In this document: one piece after another, positions 9,975-18,295 of the stretch
Layout of the letters: the number at the start of each line of letters is the position of its first letter
How positions within the stretch are numbered: position 1 is the stretch's first letter
NCBI RefSeq assembly: GCF_023333585.1
Contig: NZ_JAIQZN010000005.1
Coordinates: 82,473-146,472 of the forward strand
Length of the DNA stretch: 64,000 bases
Direction: 5' to 3'
DNA from: Argonema antarcticum A004/B2
GTDB lineage: Bacteria; Cyanobacteriota; Cyanobacteriia; Cyanobacteriales; Aerosakkonemataceae
The notes under the pieces: generated by a model
The model's input: the letters and a program-made list of their open reading frames with translations, nothing else
What the model was told of the DNA's origin: nothing
Databases searched by the model: none
Program-made: the position numbers and the translations under genes

Positions 9975-10451
9975 ATGCCAGAAAGTCCAGAGTGTCCTTC
10001 TCCCCCTCCCCCACTTCCCCGCTCCCCCGCTCTTATTTCAGCACTGGGGTTGGATGTCGGTCGCAAGCGGGTTGGGGTAGCCGGATGCGATCGCACTGGT
10101 CTGATTGCCACAGGTCTAACGACCATCGAGCGCAAATCATTCGATCGGGACATGGAGCAGCTAAGGCAACTTGTCGCCCTGCGAGAAGTGCAAGTCCTCG
10201 TCGTTGGTCTACCCTACTCCATGAACGGAACTTTAGGCCCTCAAGCCCGACAAGTCCAGAAATTTGCCCAGCGGGTCAGCAAAGCCTTGCAGCTGCCCGT
10301 GGAGTATATTGATGAACGACTGACTTCCTTTCAAGCCGAGGGACTGCTAAAAGACGCCAACAAATCGCCATCACGGCATAAAAGTTCGGTTGATCGGATT
10401 GCTGCGGCCATAATTTTGCAACAATGGTTGGACGAGCGACGCACACCGTAA
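9975..10451 (+). CDS. ruvX: Holliday junction resolvase-like protein RuvX/YqgF
   Basis: RNase H-fold nuclease of the YqgF family, implicated in Holliday-junction resolution and 16S rRNA 5' maturation. The acidic active-site positions are present: GLDVGRKRVGVA near residue 28, EYIDERLTS near 112 and DRIAAAIILQ near 140. The first 20 codons are unusual: a CT-rich low-complexity tract (9996-10032) adds a Ser/Pro-rich tail before the conserved domain. The same CCCCCACTCC-type repeat is found between genes at 27054-27150, so the extension looks like repeat DNA captured into the reading frame. ATG at 9975 is the only start giving this tail; an internal start cannot be excluded. Confidence 0.93.
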   Translation: MPESPECPSPPPPLPRSPALISALGLDVGRKRVGVAGCDRTGLIATGLTTIERKSFDRDMEQLRQLVALREVQVLVVGLPYSMNGTLGPQARQVQKFAQRVSKALQLPVEYIDERLTSFQAEGLLKDANKSPSRHKSSVDRIAAAIILQQWLDERRTP

Positions 10452-10480
10452 TAGCACTCCCCTTGGTTGGAGCCTTGCAA

Positions 10481-11047
10481 ATGTCTAAAAAGAAAGAAAA
10501 CGAAGATTCCCAGAATAAACCCGTCATCCTCAAAGATGAAGCGGGACTCGAACTAGCTTGTTATATTGAGCGATCGCTGGAAGTCGAAGATGAAGAATAT
10601 GTTCTCTTGCTACCAGTTGACTCACCAGTCGAGATTTTTGCATGGAATGAAGACTCCGAGGACGAAGAAGCCGCAACGGTCGTTGAAGATGACGAGATCC
10701 TTGACAAAATCTTTCCCGTTGCCCAAGCTGTGCTAGCAGAGCAAGACCTCATACTCAAGCGCACCGGATTCTCCTTGACGGTTGCCGGTGAACTGCCAGA
10801 AGTAGACGAAGACGCAATACTCACTCTGGAAATGGAGGATGACATAACTCAGCTAGAGCCTGAAGAGTTGCAGTTCCTGGCTAGTTTTTACCACGAAGAA
10901 CAGGAATACGCGATTTACACCCCCCTCGATCCACTCCTTTTCTTTGGACGTATTAACCAAAAGGGTGAACCTGAGTTACTTTCCCCAGAAGAATTTCAAA
11001 GGGTGCAGCCTTTGCTTGAAGAACAATTGTTCGATGAACTCGAATAA
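10481..11047 (+). CDS. DUF3727 protein (DUF1292-like N-terminus)
   Basis: A very acidic 188-residue protein conserved in cyanobacteria and chloroplasts. Residues 17-55 (KDEAGLELACYIERSLEV onward) form the DUF1292-like strand pair, and the C-terminal half is the DUF3727 region. I start at the ATG at 10481, which has GGAG about 10 bases upstream, rather than the in-frame start at 10424 that would overlap ruvX. Biochemical role not established to my knowledge. The 9-base gap to mltG and the shared orientation suggest cotranscription. Confidence 0.85.
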   Translation: MSKKKENEDSQNKPVILKDEAGLELACYIERSLEVEDEEYVLLLPVDSPVEIFAWNEDSEDEEAATVVEDDEILDKIFPVAQAVLAEQDLILKRTGFSLTVAGELPEVDEDAILTLEMEDDITQLEPEELQFLASFYHEEQEYAIYTPLDPLLFFGRINQKGEPELLSPEEFQRVQPLLEEQLFDELE

Positions 11048-11056
11048 GTTAAAGCT

Positions 11057-12151
11057 ATGCAACGCCTCTCCAAGTGGTTGTTTTATGTTGGCCTATTCCC
11101 AGTAACCCTGGGGCTATGTGCTTGGCAAGGCTGGTCTTGGTGGAGTTGGGCTTCAGCCCCGCCTCTAGCATCAGCAGCCACCACAGCATCACCCGACGGG
11201 GAAAAAACGTTACAAATCCGAATTCCACCAGGAACTTCGGCTTCCCAAATTGGTCGCGATCTGGAGTCAGCTGGTTTAATTCGTTCTGCTGAAGCTTGGA
11301 ATCTGTGGGCGCGTTGGTTGACGCTGCAAGACAAAGCGGGGTTCAAGGCAGGCACCTACCAGTTATCACCCACTCAGTCCCTGCCAGAAATAGCAGTCGA
11401 AATTACCAAAGGTAATGAAGTGCAGCGTAGCTTCACCATTCCTGAAGGGTGGTCGCTCAAGCAAATGGCAGCCTACTTTGAAGCACAAGGCTTTTTCAAA
11501 GCTGAAGATTTTTTGGCCACCGCAAGCCTTATTCCCCGCGACCAATTTCCCTGGCTACCCAGCGGTATACCTCACTTGGAAGGGTTTTTGTACCCGGACA
11601 CCTACCAGATAGCCGCTGGTGCTGTTACACCTGAGAGCGTCATTAAACCGATGCTGAAAAGGTTTGAGGAACTGGCTCTCCCCGTATATCAAACCGATCC
11701 GCAAAAAAGCCAGATCGGCCTGGTTCAATGGGTCACTTTAGCCAGTATTGTCGAAAAAGAAGCGGTGGTTCCAGTGGAACGTCCCCGGATTGCAGGCGTC
11801 TTTGTCCGGCGCTTGCGGCTGGGAATGAAACTTGAATCCGATCCAACGGTTGAATACGGATTGAATATTCAGCAGACGCCAGATCAGCCCCTAACTTTGA
11901 ACCAAGTCAGGATGCCGTCTCCCTATAACACCTATCTGAATCGAGGTCTGCCGCCTACCCCCATTGCTAGTCCCGGCTTGGCTAGCTTAAAAGCAACTCT
12001 CGATCCTGAAAACACTGAATATATCTTTTTTGTCGCTCGCTACGATGGCACTCACGTCTTCAGCCGCACGCTGGCAGAACACGAAGCAGCAGTAGTGGCA
12101 ATTCGCAAACAACGATCGGCCCGACGCCAAGCTACTCCCAAGCCCATCTAA
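11057..12151 (+). CDS. mltG: Endolytic murein transglycosylase MltG (YceG-like)
   Basis: Cleaves nascent glycan strands in the cell wall and thereby terminates glycan growth. It has an N-terminal membrane helix (about residues 7-30), a LysM-like subdomain (50-120), and the YceG catalytic domain: HLEGFLYPDTYQI near residue 178, and VTLASIVEKEA near 230, which holds the catalytic Glu. The end has MPSPYNTYLNRGLPPTPIAS, diagnostic for the family. 364 residues is the normal length. Last gene of the GNAT-ruvX-DUF3727 run. Confidence 0.95.
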   Translation: MQRLSKWLFYVGLFPVTLGLCAWQGWSWWSWASAPPLASAATTASPDGEKTLQIRIPPGTSASQIGRDLESAGLIRSAEAWNLWARWLTLQDKAGFKAGTYQLSPTQSLPEIAVEITKGNEVQRSFTIPEGWSLKQMAAYFEAQGFFKAEDFLATASLIPRDQFPWLPSGIPHLEGFLYPDTYQIAAGAVTPESVIKPMLKRFEELALPVYQTDPQKSQIGLVQWVTLASIVEKEAVVPVERPRIAGVFVRRLRLGMKLESDPTVEYGLNIQQTPDQPLTLNQVRMPSPYNTYLNRGLPPTPIASPGLASLKATLDPENTEYIFFVARYDGTHVFSRTLAEHEAAVVAIRKQRSARRQATPKPI

Positions 12152-12167
12152 GAGCTTGAGGAAAAAA

Positions 12168-12202
12168 TTTCAGATTGTAAATTTTAAATTTGCAATCTGA
12201 AA
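12168..12202 (+). terminator. AT-rich hairpin after mltG
   Basis: TTTCAGATTG and CAATCTGAAA form a perfect 10-bp stem separated by an inner AAATTT/AAATT pair, so almost the whole 35 bases can fold. It starts 16 bases after the mltG stop. The words AAATCTAAAAT and related sequences recur at many gene ends in this window, so it is also part of a repeated sequence class. Confidence 0.5.
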
Positions 12203-12299
12203 TCTTAAATCTGAAATTCCTAAGTACTATCACCTCAAGGGACTTCCCGATCGAGGGAAATATAAAGAAATTATTATGAAATACGAGTTTGTCTAAAAA

Positions 12300-12328
12300 T
12301 TGTGCGATCATAAAAGATGGTTTAAAAT
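12300..12328 (+). promoter_or_regulatory. Candidate -35/-10 promoter
   Basis: TTGTGC at 12300-12305 and TAAAAT at 12323-12328 are 17 bases apart. The -35 is poor (3 of 6) and the -10 good (5 of 6). It would begin transcription near 12336, about 50 bases ahead of the terminator hairpin at 12382. Confidence 0.3.
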
Positions 12329-12335
12329 GGGGTCA

Positions 12336-12424
12336 GCCAATATAAAGGCCCTAACCATAAATTTTGATCGATACCTGTAAGAGCGCCAGCCTTCCGCCTG
12401 AGAAGGATTGGCGCTTTAAAATTT
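12336..12424 (+). ncRNA. Candidate small RNA ending in a Rho-independent terminator
   Basis: A roughly 85-base transcript is implied by the promoter-like pair upstream and the strong hairpin at 12382-12415 (AGCGCCA pairing with TGGCGCT, inner CCTTC/GAAGG, then TTTAAAATTTT). It holds no convincing ORF and no known RNA motif that I recognise. The same hairpin could simply terminate mltG read-through. The rest of 12203-12615 shows no other gene. Confidence 0.3.
12382..12424 (+). terminator. Rho-independent terminator hairpin
   Basis: The outer 7-bp stem AGCGCCA/TGGCGCT encloses CCTTC/GAAGG and is followed by an AT-rich tail (TTTAAAATTTT). It is about 230 bases after the mltG stop and 190 before proB, so it may end either mltG or an independent short transcript. 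Confidence 0.6.
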
Positions 12425-12615
12425 TGGGGTAAATGCAGTTCCAGAAAATCTAGCTAATTCTGCTCAATCTTACTCATTTTTATAGCTAAATGCCAATAAT
12501 GAGTAATTTTTGGGGACTTTAAGCCTTTGAGTAGGTAAAGTTTGAGCGGTTGTCATTTTTATTGGTCATTAGAAAAGGACAAATGACGAAGGACAATCTA
12601 AAATCTAAAATTGCT

Positions 12616-13728
12616 ATGTCTAAAACTATTGTCGTCAAAATTGGCACTTCCAGCCTGACCGATCCATCTACGGGTAATCTTGCCCTTTCCACGATCGCAT
12701 CTCTAATTGAAACCCTCAGCTATCTTCGCACCTTGGGACACCGTGTCGTTCTCGTGTCATCGGGAGCGGTGGGCGTTGGCTGCGCTCGCCTGGGACTGCG
12801 GGAACGACCCCGCAGCATGGCCCTAAAGCAGGCTGTGGCAGCTGTGGGACAAGGACGCCTGATGCGGATTTACGACGATTTGTTTACGTCCCTGCAACAG
12901 CCGATCGCGCAGGTATTGCTGACGCGCAGCGATTTGATGCAGCGCAGTCGCTATCTCAACGCTTACAATACTTTTCAAGAACTGCTGCGGCTGGAGGTGA
13001 TACCAGTGGTAAACGAAAATGACACGGTGGCAGTCGAAGAGTTGAAGTTTGGCGATAACGATACCCTCTCTGCCAGAGTCGCCAGCTTGTTGGAGGCAGA
13101 TTGGCTGTTTTTATTAACAGATGTCGATCGCCTTTACTCTGCCGATCCCCGCAGCCATCCCGATGCACAACCGATTAATCTTGTCAAGCAAATTGACCAA
13201 CTGGCAGAATTACAGGTACAAACAGGCTTGAGCGGCACTGGGTGGGGTACTGGCGGCATGGTTACCAAAATCGCCGCTGCCCGGATTGCCACCGCTGCTG
13301 GCGTGCGAACCGTGATTACCGAAGGCAGGTCTCCCCGCAACATCCAAAAAATCCTGGCCGGAGAAGCTATCGGCACCCACTTTGAAGCTCAACCCCAACC
13401 CAGCAATGCCCGCAAACGTTGGATTGCCCACGGTTTGATTCCTGTCGGTAAGCTTTACCTCGACATGGGCGCTGTAGCTGCCATCACTCAGGCTGGGAAA
13501 TCCCTGTTAGCGGCTGGGATTGCGGAAGTGAAGGGCGACTTCCATCCTTCAGATGCTGTAGAGTTGTGCGACGCCACAGGTCGCGAAATCGCCAGGGGAA
13601 TCGTCAACTATAGCAGCACTGAGCTACAGAAGATTATAGGCCGTCAATCAGCCGAAATACCCGCAATTTTAGGTTATGTCGGTGCCGAAACAGTCGTCCA
13701 TCGAGATAACCTTGTCTTAAGTTTGTAG
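12616..13728 (+). CDS. proB: Glutamate 5-kinase
   Basis: Phosphorylates glutamate to gamma-glutamyl phosphate, the first step of proline synthesis. An amino-acid-kinase domain spans residues 1-255: [11 protein letters not shown] at the start, [31 protein letters not shown] near 135, LLTDVDRLY and [12 protein letters not shown]; a PUA domain follows (about 280-365). I start at ATG 12616 because families begin at this KIGTSSL strand; the earlier in-frame start at 12550 lies in repeat-like sequence. Length 370 residues is normal for ProB with PUA. Confidence 0.96.
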   Translation: MSKTIVVKIGTSSLTDPSTGNLALSTIASLIETLSYLRTLGHRVVLVSSGAVGVGCARLGLRERPRSMALKQAVAAVGQGRLMRIYDDLFTSLQQPIAQVLLTRSDLMQRSRYLNAYNTFQELLRLEVIPVVNENDTVAVEELKFGDNDTLSARVASLLEADWLFLLTDVDRLYSADPRSHPDAQPINLVKQIDQLAELQVQTGLSGTGWGTGGMVTKIAAARIATAAGVRTVITEGRSPRNIQKILAGEAIGTHFEAQPQPSNARKRWIAHGLIPVGKLYLDMGAVAAITQAGKSLLAAGIAEVKGDFHPSDAVELCDATGREIARGIVNYSSTELQKIIGRQSAEIPAILGYVGAETVVHRDNLVLSL

Positions 13729-13732
13729 GGGA

Positions 13733-13927
13733 TTATTCGTCGCTTGTGGATTTACGACGGTGGCCATTGGACTCCCACTGTTTAGCCCAGCACCGTTCTA
13801 GAAGTTGAATTCTGTAGAAATACCAGAATTGATGGGGATTTAATACAAGTTTAGTTGTAGAACTAAAGAGAGGCTGGTTGAGATACTGCCAGATCGGGAA
13901 TCTAATTTTGCTATGTTTTGGAGCCAT
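13733..13927 (-). CDS. Small hypothetical protein, 64 aa
   Basis: Not assigned to a family. The sequence is rich in Trp, Tyr and Arg (PIWQYLNQPLF, then FWYFYRIQLLERCW) and has a basic C-terminus, looking like a compact soluble small protein rather than chance translation. It converges with proB (4-base gap between the stops) and its ATG is 3 bases from a divergent small ORF. No clear RBS. Confidence 0.45.
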   Translation of the reverse strand: MAPKHSKIRFPIWQYLNQPLFSSTTKLVLNPHQFWYFYRIQLLERCWAKQWESNGHRRKSTSDE

Positions 13928-13930
13928 AAA

Positions 13931-14089
13931 GTGAAAGCTATAGAGCTAAATGGAGTAAGATGTTGGCACTCTACATCTATCTTAAGTGCCATTTTAGGGC
14001 TTATTGCTATAACTTTGCCAAAATTTACAGCACATTGTCTTGGTGAGGATTGCGGAATATATGGTGCAACTTTTTACATAAGTCTGTAA
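13931..14089 (+). CDS. Small membrane protein candidate, 52 aa
   Basis: A GTG at 13931 is preceded by GGAG with 7 bases of spacing. The product has a single predicted membrane helix (SILSAILGLIAITLP, about residues 17-31) followed by a short tail with two Cys (HCLGEDCG). Family unknown. The support is the well-placed RBS and the coherent membrane topology; length is too short to be confident. From 14090 to 14260 I see only a heptamer repeat tract. Confidence 0.4.
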   Translation: MKAIELNGVRCWHSTSILSAILGLIAITLPKFTAHCLGEDCGIYGATFYISL

Positions 14090-14173
14090 TTTTACTTAAG
14101 TATTAGCTCGGCATTGCTACCCAAGACGCTCAGGAAGCAGATTCAACTAGGCAAAATTGTGCAGGTATAGCGA

Positions 14174-14197
14174 GGGACTAGGGGCTAGGGGCTAGGG
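14174..14197 (+). repeat. Heptamer tract GGGGCTA
   Basis: About three units of a 7-bp repeat (GGGACTA, GGGGCTA, GGGGCTA, then GGG). The complementary repeat TAGCCCC appears at 32255-32273 and near 48493-48520. Confidence 0.7.
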
Positions 14198-14260
14198 TAA
14201 GAAAGGTTTATTATCAAGGCTTTCAGGAATTAAGAATGCCTTAATTTTGTACTGGGTAGT

Positions 14261-15319
14261 TCACTTAAGTTCGGGATGTTCGGCCTCAGACAAGGGAATA
14301 TTCAACTGGTTAATAGCGGCAATCAGCTGGTATAATCGCCCAAAGTCTCGTTGATTGAAATACAAAGCGAGGCGAGGCAAGTCAAAGGTGTCATCTCCCG
14401 CCTCTTGCGGGAAAGCTTTAGTTTTTTCAATCTGTCCTTTAACTAAGATATCGCTGAAATTTTCATTCAACCGCTCCACATCCTCATCTTTGAGTTCGGA
14501 CTTAAGGCGAATGACAAATTGCTCTTCTACATAGCGACTGGAGTGGTAGACGCGATAAAAACTGGTAATGACTTCGCAGGCTACATCCAAGTTGTCCGTA
14601 ATTGTGTAGACACTTCGGTCTTCTGGACTTACTAAACCGCGTTGCACTAGATGCTTGTCAATGTATGCGTCCCAGTCTTTCCAGTACTCGCCGCCTGGGC
14701 GATCGATCAAAATTAAAGGAACAGGCCCATATCGACCAGTCTGGCAGAGCGTCAAGCACTCAAAAGCTTCGTCTTGGGTGCCGAAACCGCCAGGAAACAG
14801 AGCTATGGCATCGCTCTCTCGCAACAGAAACAGCTTGCGCGTGAAAAAGTATTTAAAGTGAATTAATTTGGGGTCACCCATAATGAATGGGTTGGCTTCC
14901 TGCTCAAAGGGGAGCTTGATATTCAAGCCAAAGGATTTTTCGGCTCCCGCGCCTTCGTTCCCAGCCTGCATGATACCACCACCACCTCCGGTCATCAGCA
15001 TAAACCCTAGATCCGTGACGCAACGGGCAAACTCAGCGGCTATCTGGTATTCGGGACTATCCGCTGAGAGGCGAGCTGAGCCAAAGATGGTAACTTTGCG
15101 AACGTGCCGATAGGAATAAAATGTCTGGAATCCCCGCTCCAAATCTTGTAAAGAGGCAGTCAGAATCTTCCAGTCCAGGCGATCGATCTCACTCCCAGCG
15201 ATTCGCAGGAGCGTCCCTAGTGACTGCTCAATCCATTTTTTGTGTTTTAGTGTTGGCAGCCGCTCGATTATCTCCGCCAGGTCTGCTGGGAGATTCTCAA
15301 ACGAGGGAGTAATTGTCAT
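14261..15319 (-). CDS. LOG-family protein (TIGR00730/lysine-decarboxylase-like)
   Basis: Rossmann-fold LOG-type protein, a family that includes cytokinin riboside 5'-monophosphate phosphoribohydrolases and other nucleotide hydrolases. The two diagnostic loops are present: TGGGGGIMQAGNEGA near residue 113 and PGGFGTQDEAFE near 180. At 352 residues it is longer than minimal LOG proteins (about 190); about 75 N-terminal and 90 C-terminal residues are extra, as in the longer cyanobacterial proteins of this type. Exact substrate unknown; the old name lysine decarboxylase is not supported by any lysine-site residue. Confidence 0.88.
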   Translation of the reverse strand: MTITPSFENLPADLAEIIERLPTLKHKKWIEQSLGTLLRIAGSEIDRLDWKILTASLQDLERGFQTFYSYRHVRKVTIFGSARLSADSPEYQIAAEFARCVTDLGFMLMTGGGGGIMQAGNEGAGAEKSFGLNIKLPFEQEANPFIMGDPKLIHFKYFFTRKLFLLRESDAIALFPGGFGTQDEAFECLTLCQTGRYGPVPLILIDRPGGEYWKDWDAYIDKHLVQRGLVSPEDRSVYTITDNLDVACEVITSFYRVYHSSRYVEEQFVIRLKSELKDEDVERLNENFSDILVKGQIEKTKAFPQEAGDDTFDLPRLALYFNQRDFGRLYQLIAAINQLNIPLSEAEHPELK

Positions 15320-15588
15320 AATTTTTTTCGCACTGGCGGGTATTTTATCATAGCGATATTCATGCTATCGATCGGGAAATTGCTACATGACGGTAGCAAT
15401 TCTTTACTAATTGCCTGCTTTTTAGCGCAGTAGTAATTAAAAAGCGCCTTAGACCTTAATCCATCCAAGACGCTGGAAAAACAAAGCTTACTTTGGTTAA
15501 CATTTTTGGACAACAAGAGATAGGGCGGCCTCACCAGTCGCCCAAATAGAATTACAACAGCCAAGGAGGCTCTAGCAATGGCCCCGGT

Positions 15589-15912
15589 CTAGAGGTACTT
15601 CTCCAAAGTATTTGCCAGCGTAGTTTTGGGAACTGCGCCGACCACCATATCGACCCTCTGACCCGCTTTGAAAATCATCAGGGTGGGAATGCTGCGTATC
15701 CCGTACTGGCTGGCTACGTTAGGATTCTCATCGGTGTTAAGTTTGACAACCTTCACCTGACCTTCGTACTGCTGCGCTATTTCATCTACGACTGGCGCAA
15801 CCATCCGGCAGGGACCGCACCAAGGAGCCCAAAAATCTACTAAAACCGGAACTTCACTTTCAAGTACTTCTTGCTTAAACGTAGCGTCTGTAACTTGTGC
15901 GGCTGCTGACAT
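15589..15912 (-). CDS. trxA: Thioredoxin
   Basis: A 107-residue protein-disulfide reductase with the active site [14 protein letters not shown] at residues 27-40 and the cis-proline segment RSIPTLMIF near 75. It is m-type-like, suited to light-dependent redox control of metabolic enzymes. It lies downstream of the sRNA yfr1 and guaB3 on the same strand, the arrangement conserved across cyanobacteria. Confidence 0.97.
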   Translation of the reverse strand: MSAAAQVTDATFKQEVLESEVPVLVDFWAPWCGPCRMVAPVVDEIAQQYEGQVKVVKLNTDENPNVASQYGIRSIPTLMIFKAGQRVDMVVGAVPKTTLANTLEKYL

Positions 15913-16024
15913 GCCTACAATTCCTTGCTTAAATATTGTCTTTATTTCCTTCGGAATTCTACCATAACAGAAAGAGATCTTCTTTCCGCCTTAAAGGATA
16001 TACATATTTTAAGGGTTTCTGGTA

Positions 16025-16096
16025 ATAAGGAACCGCCCGAACGTCAGTCCGGGCGGAGTGTGGTGTGAGGAGTGAACGGAAACATGCGTCTCCGCT
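16025..16096 (-). ncRNA. yfr1: Yfr1 small RNA
   Basis: Read on the minus strand, the invariant single-stranded Yfr1 motif ACTCCTCACAC lies at about 16065-16075, between a 5' hairpin (CGGA/TCCG) and a strong 3' hairpin (CCGCCCG with CGGGCGG) ending in TTCCTTATT. This is the exact Yfr1 architecture, and the position between guaB3 and trxA on the same strand is the conserved location of this RNA. Yfr1 is a trans-acting regulator reported to pair through the CCUCACAC region with mRNAs of outer-membrane proteins. The 5' end is inferred from the -10 box, the 3' end from the hairpin. Confidence 0.9.
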
Positions 16097-16102
16097 ATTT
16101 CT

Positions 16103-16108
16103 ATTGTA
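16103..16108 (-). promoter_or_regulatory. -10 box of yfr1
   Basis: TACAAT on the minus strand, 6-7 bases before the inferred RNA start near 16096. The matching -35 is weak (TGGAAA, about 16 bases upstream). Placement relative to the Yfr1 hairpin is what makes the box credible. Confidence 0.55.
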
Positions 16109-16183
16109 TGCCACAGATTCGGTTTTTCCAGGGATTTAGCTGGGAGTCATGGAAATTTCCCGAAGTAAATTTGTTAAGTAAAT

Positions 16184-17347
16184 TTACTTACCCATTCCCA
16201 GTTGCTGGGCTTTTTGGTAAACTTTGCCTTCGGTTAACAGAGAGGGCGCGATCGCAACTTCGACTTGCTGCATCTCCTTGATATCCTTAGCTCCCAAAGT
16301 GCCCATGCTAGTTTTTAATGCCCCTAGTAAGTTATGAGTGCCATCATCAAGTCCCGCTGGCCCCCGGAGGATTTGCTCCAGAGTGCCTGTGCTGCCGACG
16401 CGAATGCGAGTGCCGCGTGGTAGGACGGGGCTAGGAGTAGCCATGCCCCAATGATAACCACGTCCGGGTGCTTCTTTGGCTCTGGCAAAGGGTGAGCCAA
16501 TCATCACGCCGTCTGCGCCGCAAGCAATGCACTTACAGATATCGCCGCCGGTAATTAAACCGCCATCAGCAATAACTGGCACGTAGTTACCAGTTTCTTG
16601 AAAATAATCATCCCGTGCGGCGGCACAGTCGGCAACCGCAGTAGCTTGAGGGACACCTATACCCAAGACGCCGCGAGAGGTACAAGCCGCACCGGGGCCA
16701 ATGCCTACCAATACTCCCGCTGCTCCAGCTTTCATTAAGCTTAGGGTAACTTCGTAGGTGACGCAATTGCCCAAAATTACTGGTATGGGCATTTCTCGAC
16801 AGAACTGGGCCAAATCTAGTGGCGTTACTGACTCTGGCGAGAGGTAAGCGGTGGAAACTACTGTCGCTTGGACAAAAAATAGATCTGCACCAGCTTTGGC
16901 GACGACTGAACCGTATTTAGTTGCGCCTGCGGGTGTGGCGCTTACAGCGGCGATACCACCTTGACTTTTGATTTCCTGGATGCGTTGTTCGATGAGTTCC
17001 GGTTTAATCGGTTCTGCATAAAGTTCCTGCATCAGGGCGACGAACTCGTCTTTACCGACTGATGCGATGCGTTCTAAAATCGGTTCGGGGTCAGCGTAGC
17101 GGGTTTGGATACCCTCTAAGTTGAGAACGCCTAAAGCTCCTAGTTGTGATAGAAGGACTGCCATGCGGACATCGACTACACCGTCCATCGCGCTGGCAAT
17201 AATAGGAATTTCTCGCTCTATGCCGCCTATGCGCCAGCGAGTGTCTGCCAAACTGGGATCTAAGGTTCTAGTCCCAGGGACTAGGGCAATTTCATCAATA
17301 CCGTAAGCTCTGCGAGCGGTTTTGCCGCGCCCAATTTGAATTTCCAC
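16184..17347 (-). CDS. guaB3: GuaB3 family IMP dehydrogenase-related protein
   Basis: Member of the IMPDH/GMP reductase superfamily (GuaB3, TIGR01304 type), the paralog that cyanobacteria and actinobacteria carry alongside GuaB. The (beta/alpha)8 barrel has [18 protein letters not shown] near residue 214, the catalytic Cys loop, and [19 protein letters not shown] near 255, the phosphate-binding segment. No CBS pair is inserted, unlike true GuaB. I start at GTG 17347, giving [16 protein letters not shown], the family N-terminus, and 387 residues, rather than the TTG at 17365. Upstream of yfr1 and trxA on the same strand. Confidence 0.92.
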   Translation of the reverse strand: MEIQIGRGKTARRAYGIDEIALVPGTRTLDPSLADTRWRIGGIEREIPIIASAMDGVVDVRMAVLLSQLGALGVLNLEGIQTRYADPEPILERIASVGKDEFVALMQELYAEPIKPELIEQRIQEIKSQGGIAAVSATPAGATKYGSVVAKAGADLFFVQATVVSTAYLSPESVTPLDLAQFCREMPIPVILGNCVTYEVTLSLMKAGAAGVLVGIGPGAACTSRGVLGIGVPQATAVADCAAARDDYFQETGNYVPVIADGGLITGGDICKCIACGADGVMIGSPFARAKEAPGRGYHWGMATPSPVLPRGTRIRVGSTGTLEQILRGPAGLDDGTHNLLGALKTSMGTLGAKDIKEMQQVEVAIAPSLLTEGKVYQKAQQLGMGK

Positions 17348-17519
17348 GCTCGTACTCGTTCCCAAGACTATTTAAGCTAGGGTATCAAATTGTAACGGGT
17401 ATGTGATTTGGTGAGGGTAGGTGTTTGGGATTTTTTTAGATGGGGCGGGAAAAGAGCGATCGCATCCTAAACTAGCAGATGGTGAGGTGCGATCGCTCTT
17501 TTTCTTCCAGTTATATAGC

Positions 17520-17687
17520 TTATTCCTCTTCCCCATTTTGGTTGTTTTTGATTAGCAGCAATAGGTAAGCGAGGATAGCTCCACCTGCTAAAATTCCCAA
17601 ATTTGGGGCAATAATGAACAGACTGACGATAATTTCGGTAATTTCCAGGGCTTTTAGGAAGTATTCAAAGTTTTGTTTGTTCAGCAT
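17520..17687 (-). CDS. Small membrane protein, 55 aa
   Basis: Begins at ATG 17687 with an AGAGAGAATCC stretch upstream that can serve as RBS; the in-frame start 10 codons earlier is less likely. One hydrophobic helix with two turns (IIVSLFIIAPNLGILAGG then AILAYLLLLI, about residues 17-45) spans the membrane, leaving a Glu-rich end. Family unknown. Upstream lies the palindrome repeat at 17723-17778. Confidence 0.5.
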   Translation of the reverse strand: MLNKQNFEYFLKALEITEIIVSLFIIAPNLGILAGGAILAYLLLLIKNNQNGEEE

Positions 17688-17722
17688 TGGATTCTCTCTT
17701 TTAAGTTGATAATCCAATTTCT

Positions 17723-17778
17723 AGGTACGTTGTTACGCTTTAGCGCCAGATTTAGCGCTGAAGCGCAACAACGTACCT
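17723..17778. repeat. Palindromic dispersed repeat, copy A
   Basis: Imperfect inverted repeat beginning AGGTACGTTGTT and ending AACAACGTACCT, with CGCTTTAGCGC and GCGCTGAAGCG inside. Three other family members lie at 31368-31465, 47605-47646 and 60885-60947. Copy A has a few mismatches in its left arm. Confidence 0.8.
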
Positions 17779-17872
17779 TTTTTAAGGTGTCAGTTGCATG
17801 AAGTAGACCCTAGAAACCCGATTTTTTTTGTACCTGACTCATTGCAATTGCTCTAAGAGTGCGATCGCACTC

Positions 17873-18271
17873 TTACTCCAGCACATACAAATCTACATCA
17901 ATTTCTGCCTTCAGTTCGGCGACTTGCTGCATAATACGTTTATCGAAATGAATCGCTGGAACGCTCCCACTCCGATAATAAATTACGCAAGCAAATTCTG
18001 CATAATACTGAGAACACACCTCAACCAAAGGTAGCCAACCTGCTTGCAATTGTTCGAGTACTGACTTAACATGATCTTCTAGTTCAGCGGATTTTTCCAG
18101 TTTAGAATCAAGTCTCCAGCCATTGTGTTTTTTGCGAATAGTACCCCTGGAAGTAATGAAGTCACCAGTCCTCCACGTTTTAGTGGGAATTATGCCAACT
18201 TTTGCCGTAATTTCTTCCGGTTCAAAATCGAGCCCAGTCAATGCGAAATAGGCGTAAATTTCAGATTCCAT
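17873..18271 (-). CDS. DUF4279 protein, probable immunity partner
   Basis: A 132-residue protein of the DUF4279 type: an N-terminal strand (YAYFALTGLDFEPEEITA), a central GDFITSRGTIRKKHNGWRL with conserved Trp, and a C-terminal strand-helix ending DVDLYVLE. DUF4279 proteins often sit beside polymorphic toxins and are thought to act as immunity proteins. Here it is 24 bases downstream of a toxin-33-like gene in the same orientation. The immunity role is inferred from neighbourhood, not shown. Confidence 0.65.
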   Translation of the reverse strand: MESEIYAYFALTGLDFEPEEITAKVGIIPTKTWRTGDFITSRGTIRKKHNGWRLDSKLEKSAELEDHVKSVLEQLQAGWLPLVEVCSQYYAEFACVIYYRSGSVPAIHFDKRIMQQVAELKAEIDVDLYVLE

Positions 18272-18295
18272 GCCAATAGTCCTTTATTAAAATTA

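Noticed and set aside
15316..15564. 82-aa minus-strand ORF overlapping the start of the LOG gene
   Set aside because: It overlaps the LOG start codon by four bases, but its sequence looks random and it has no RBS.
16072..16281. 69-aa plus-strand ORF
   Set aside because: Lies on the opposite strand of yfr1 and the end of guaB3; explained by those features.
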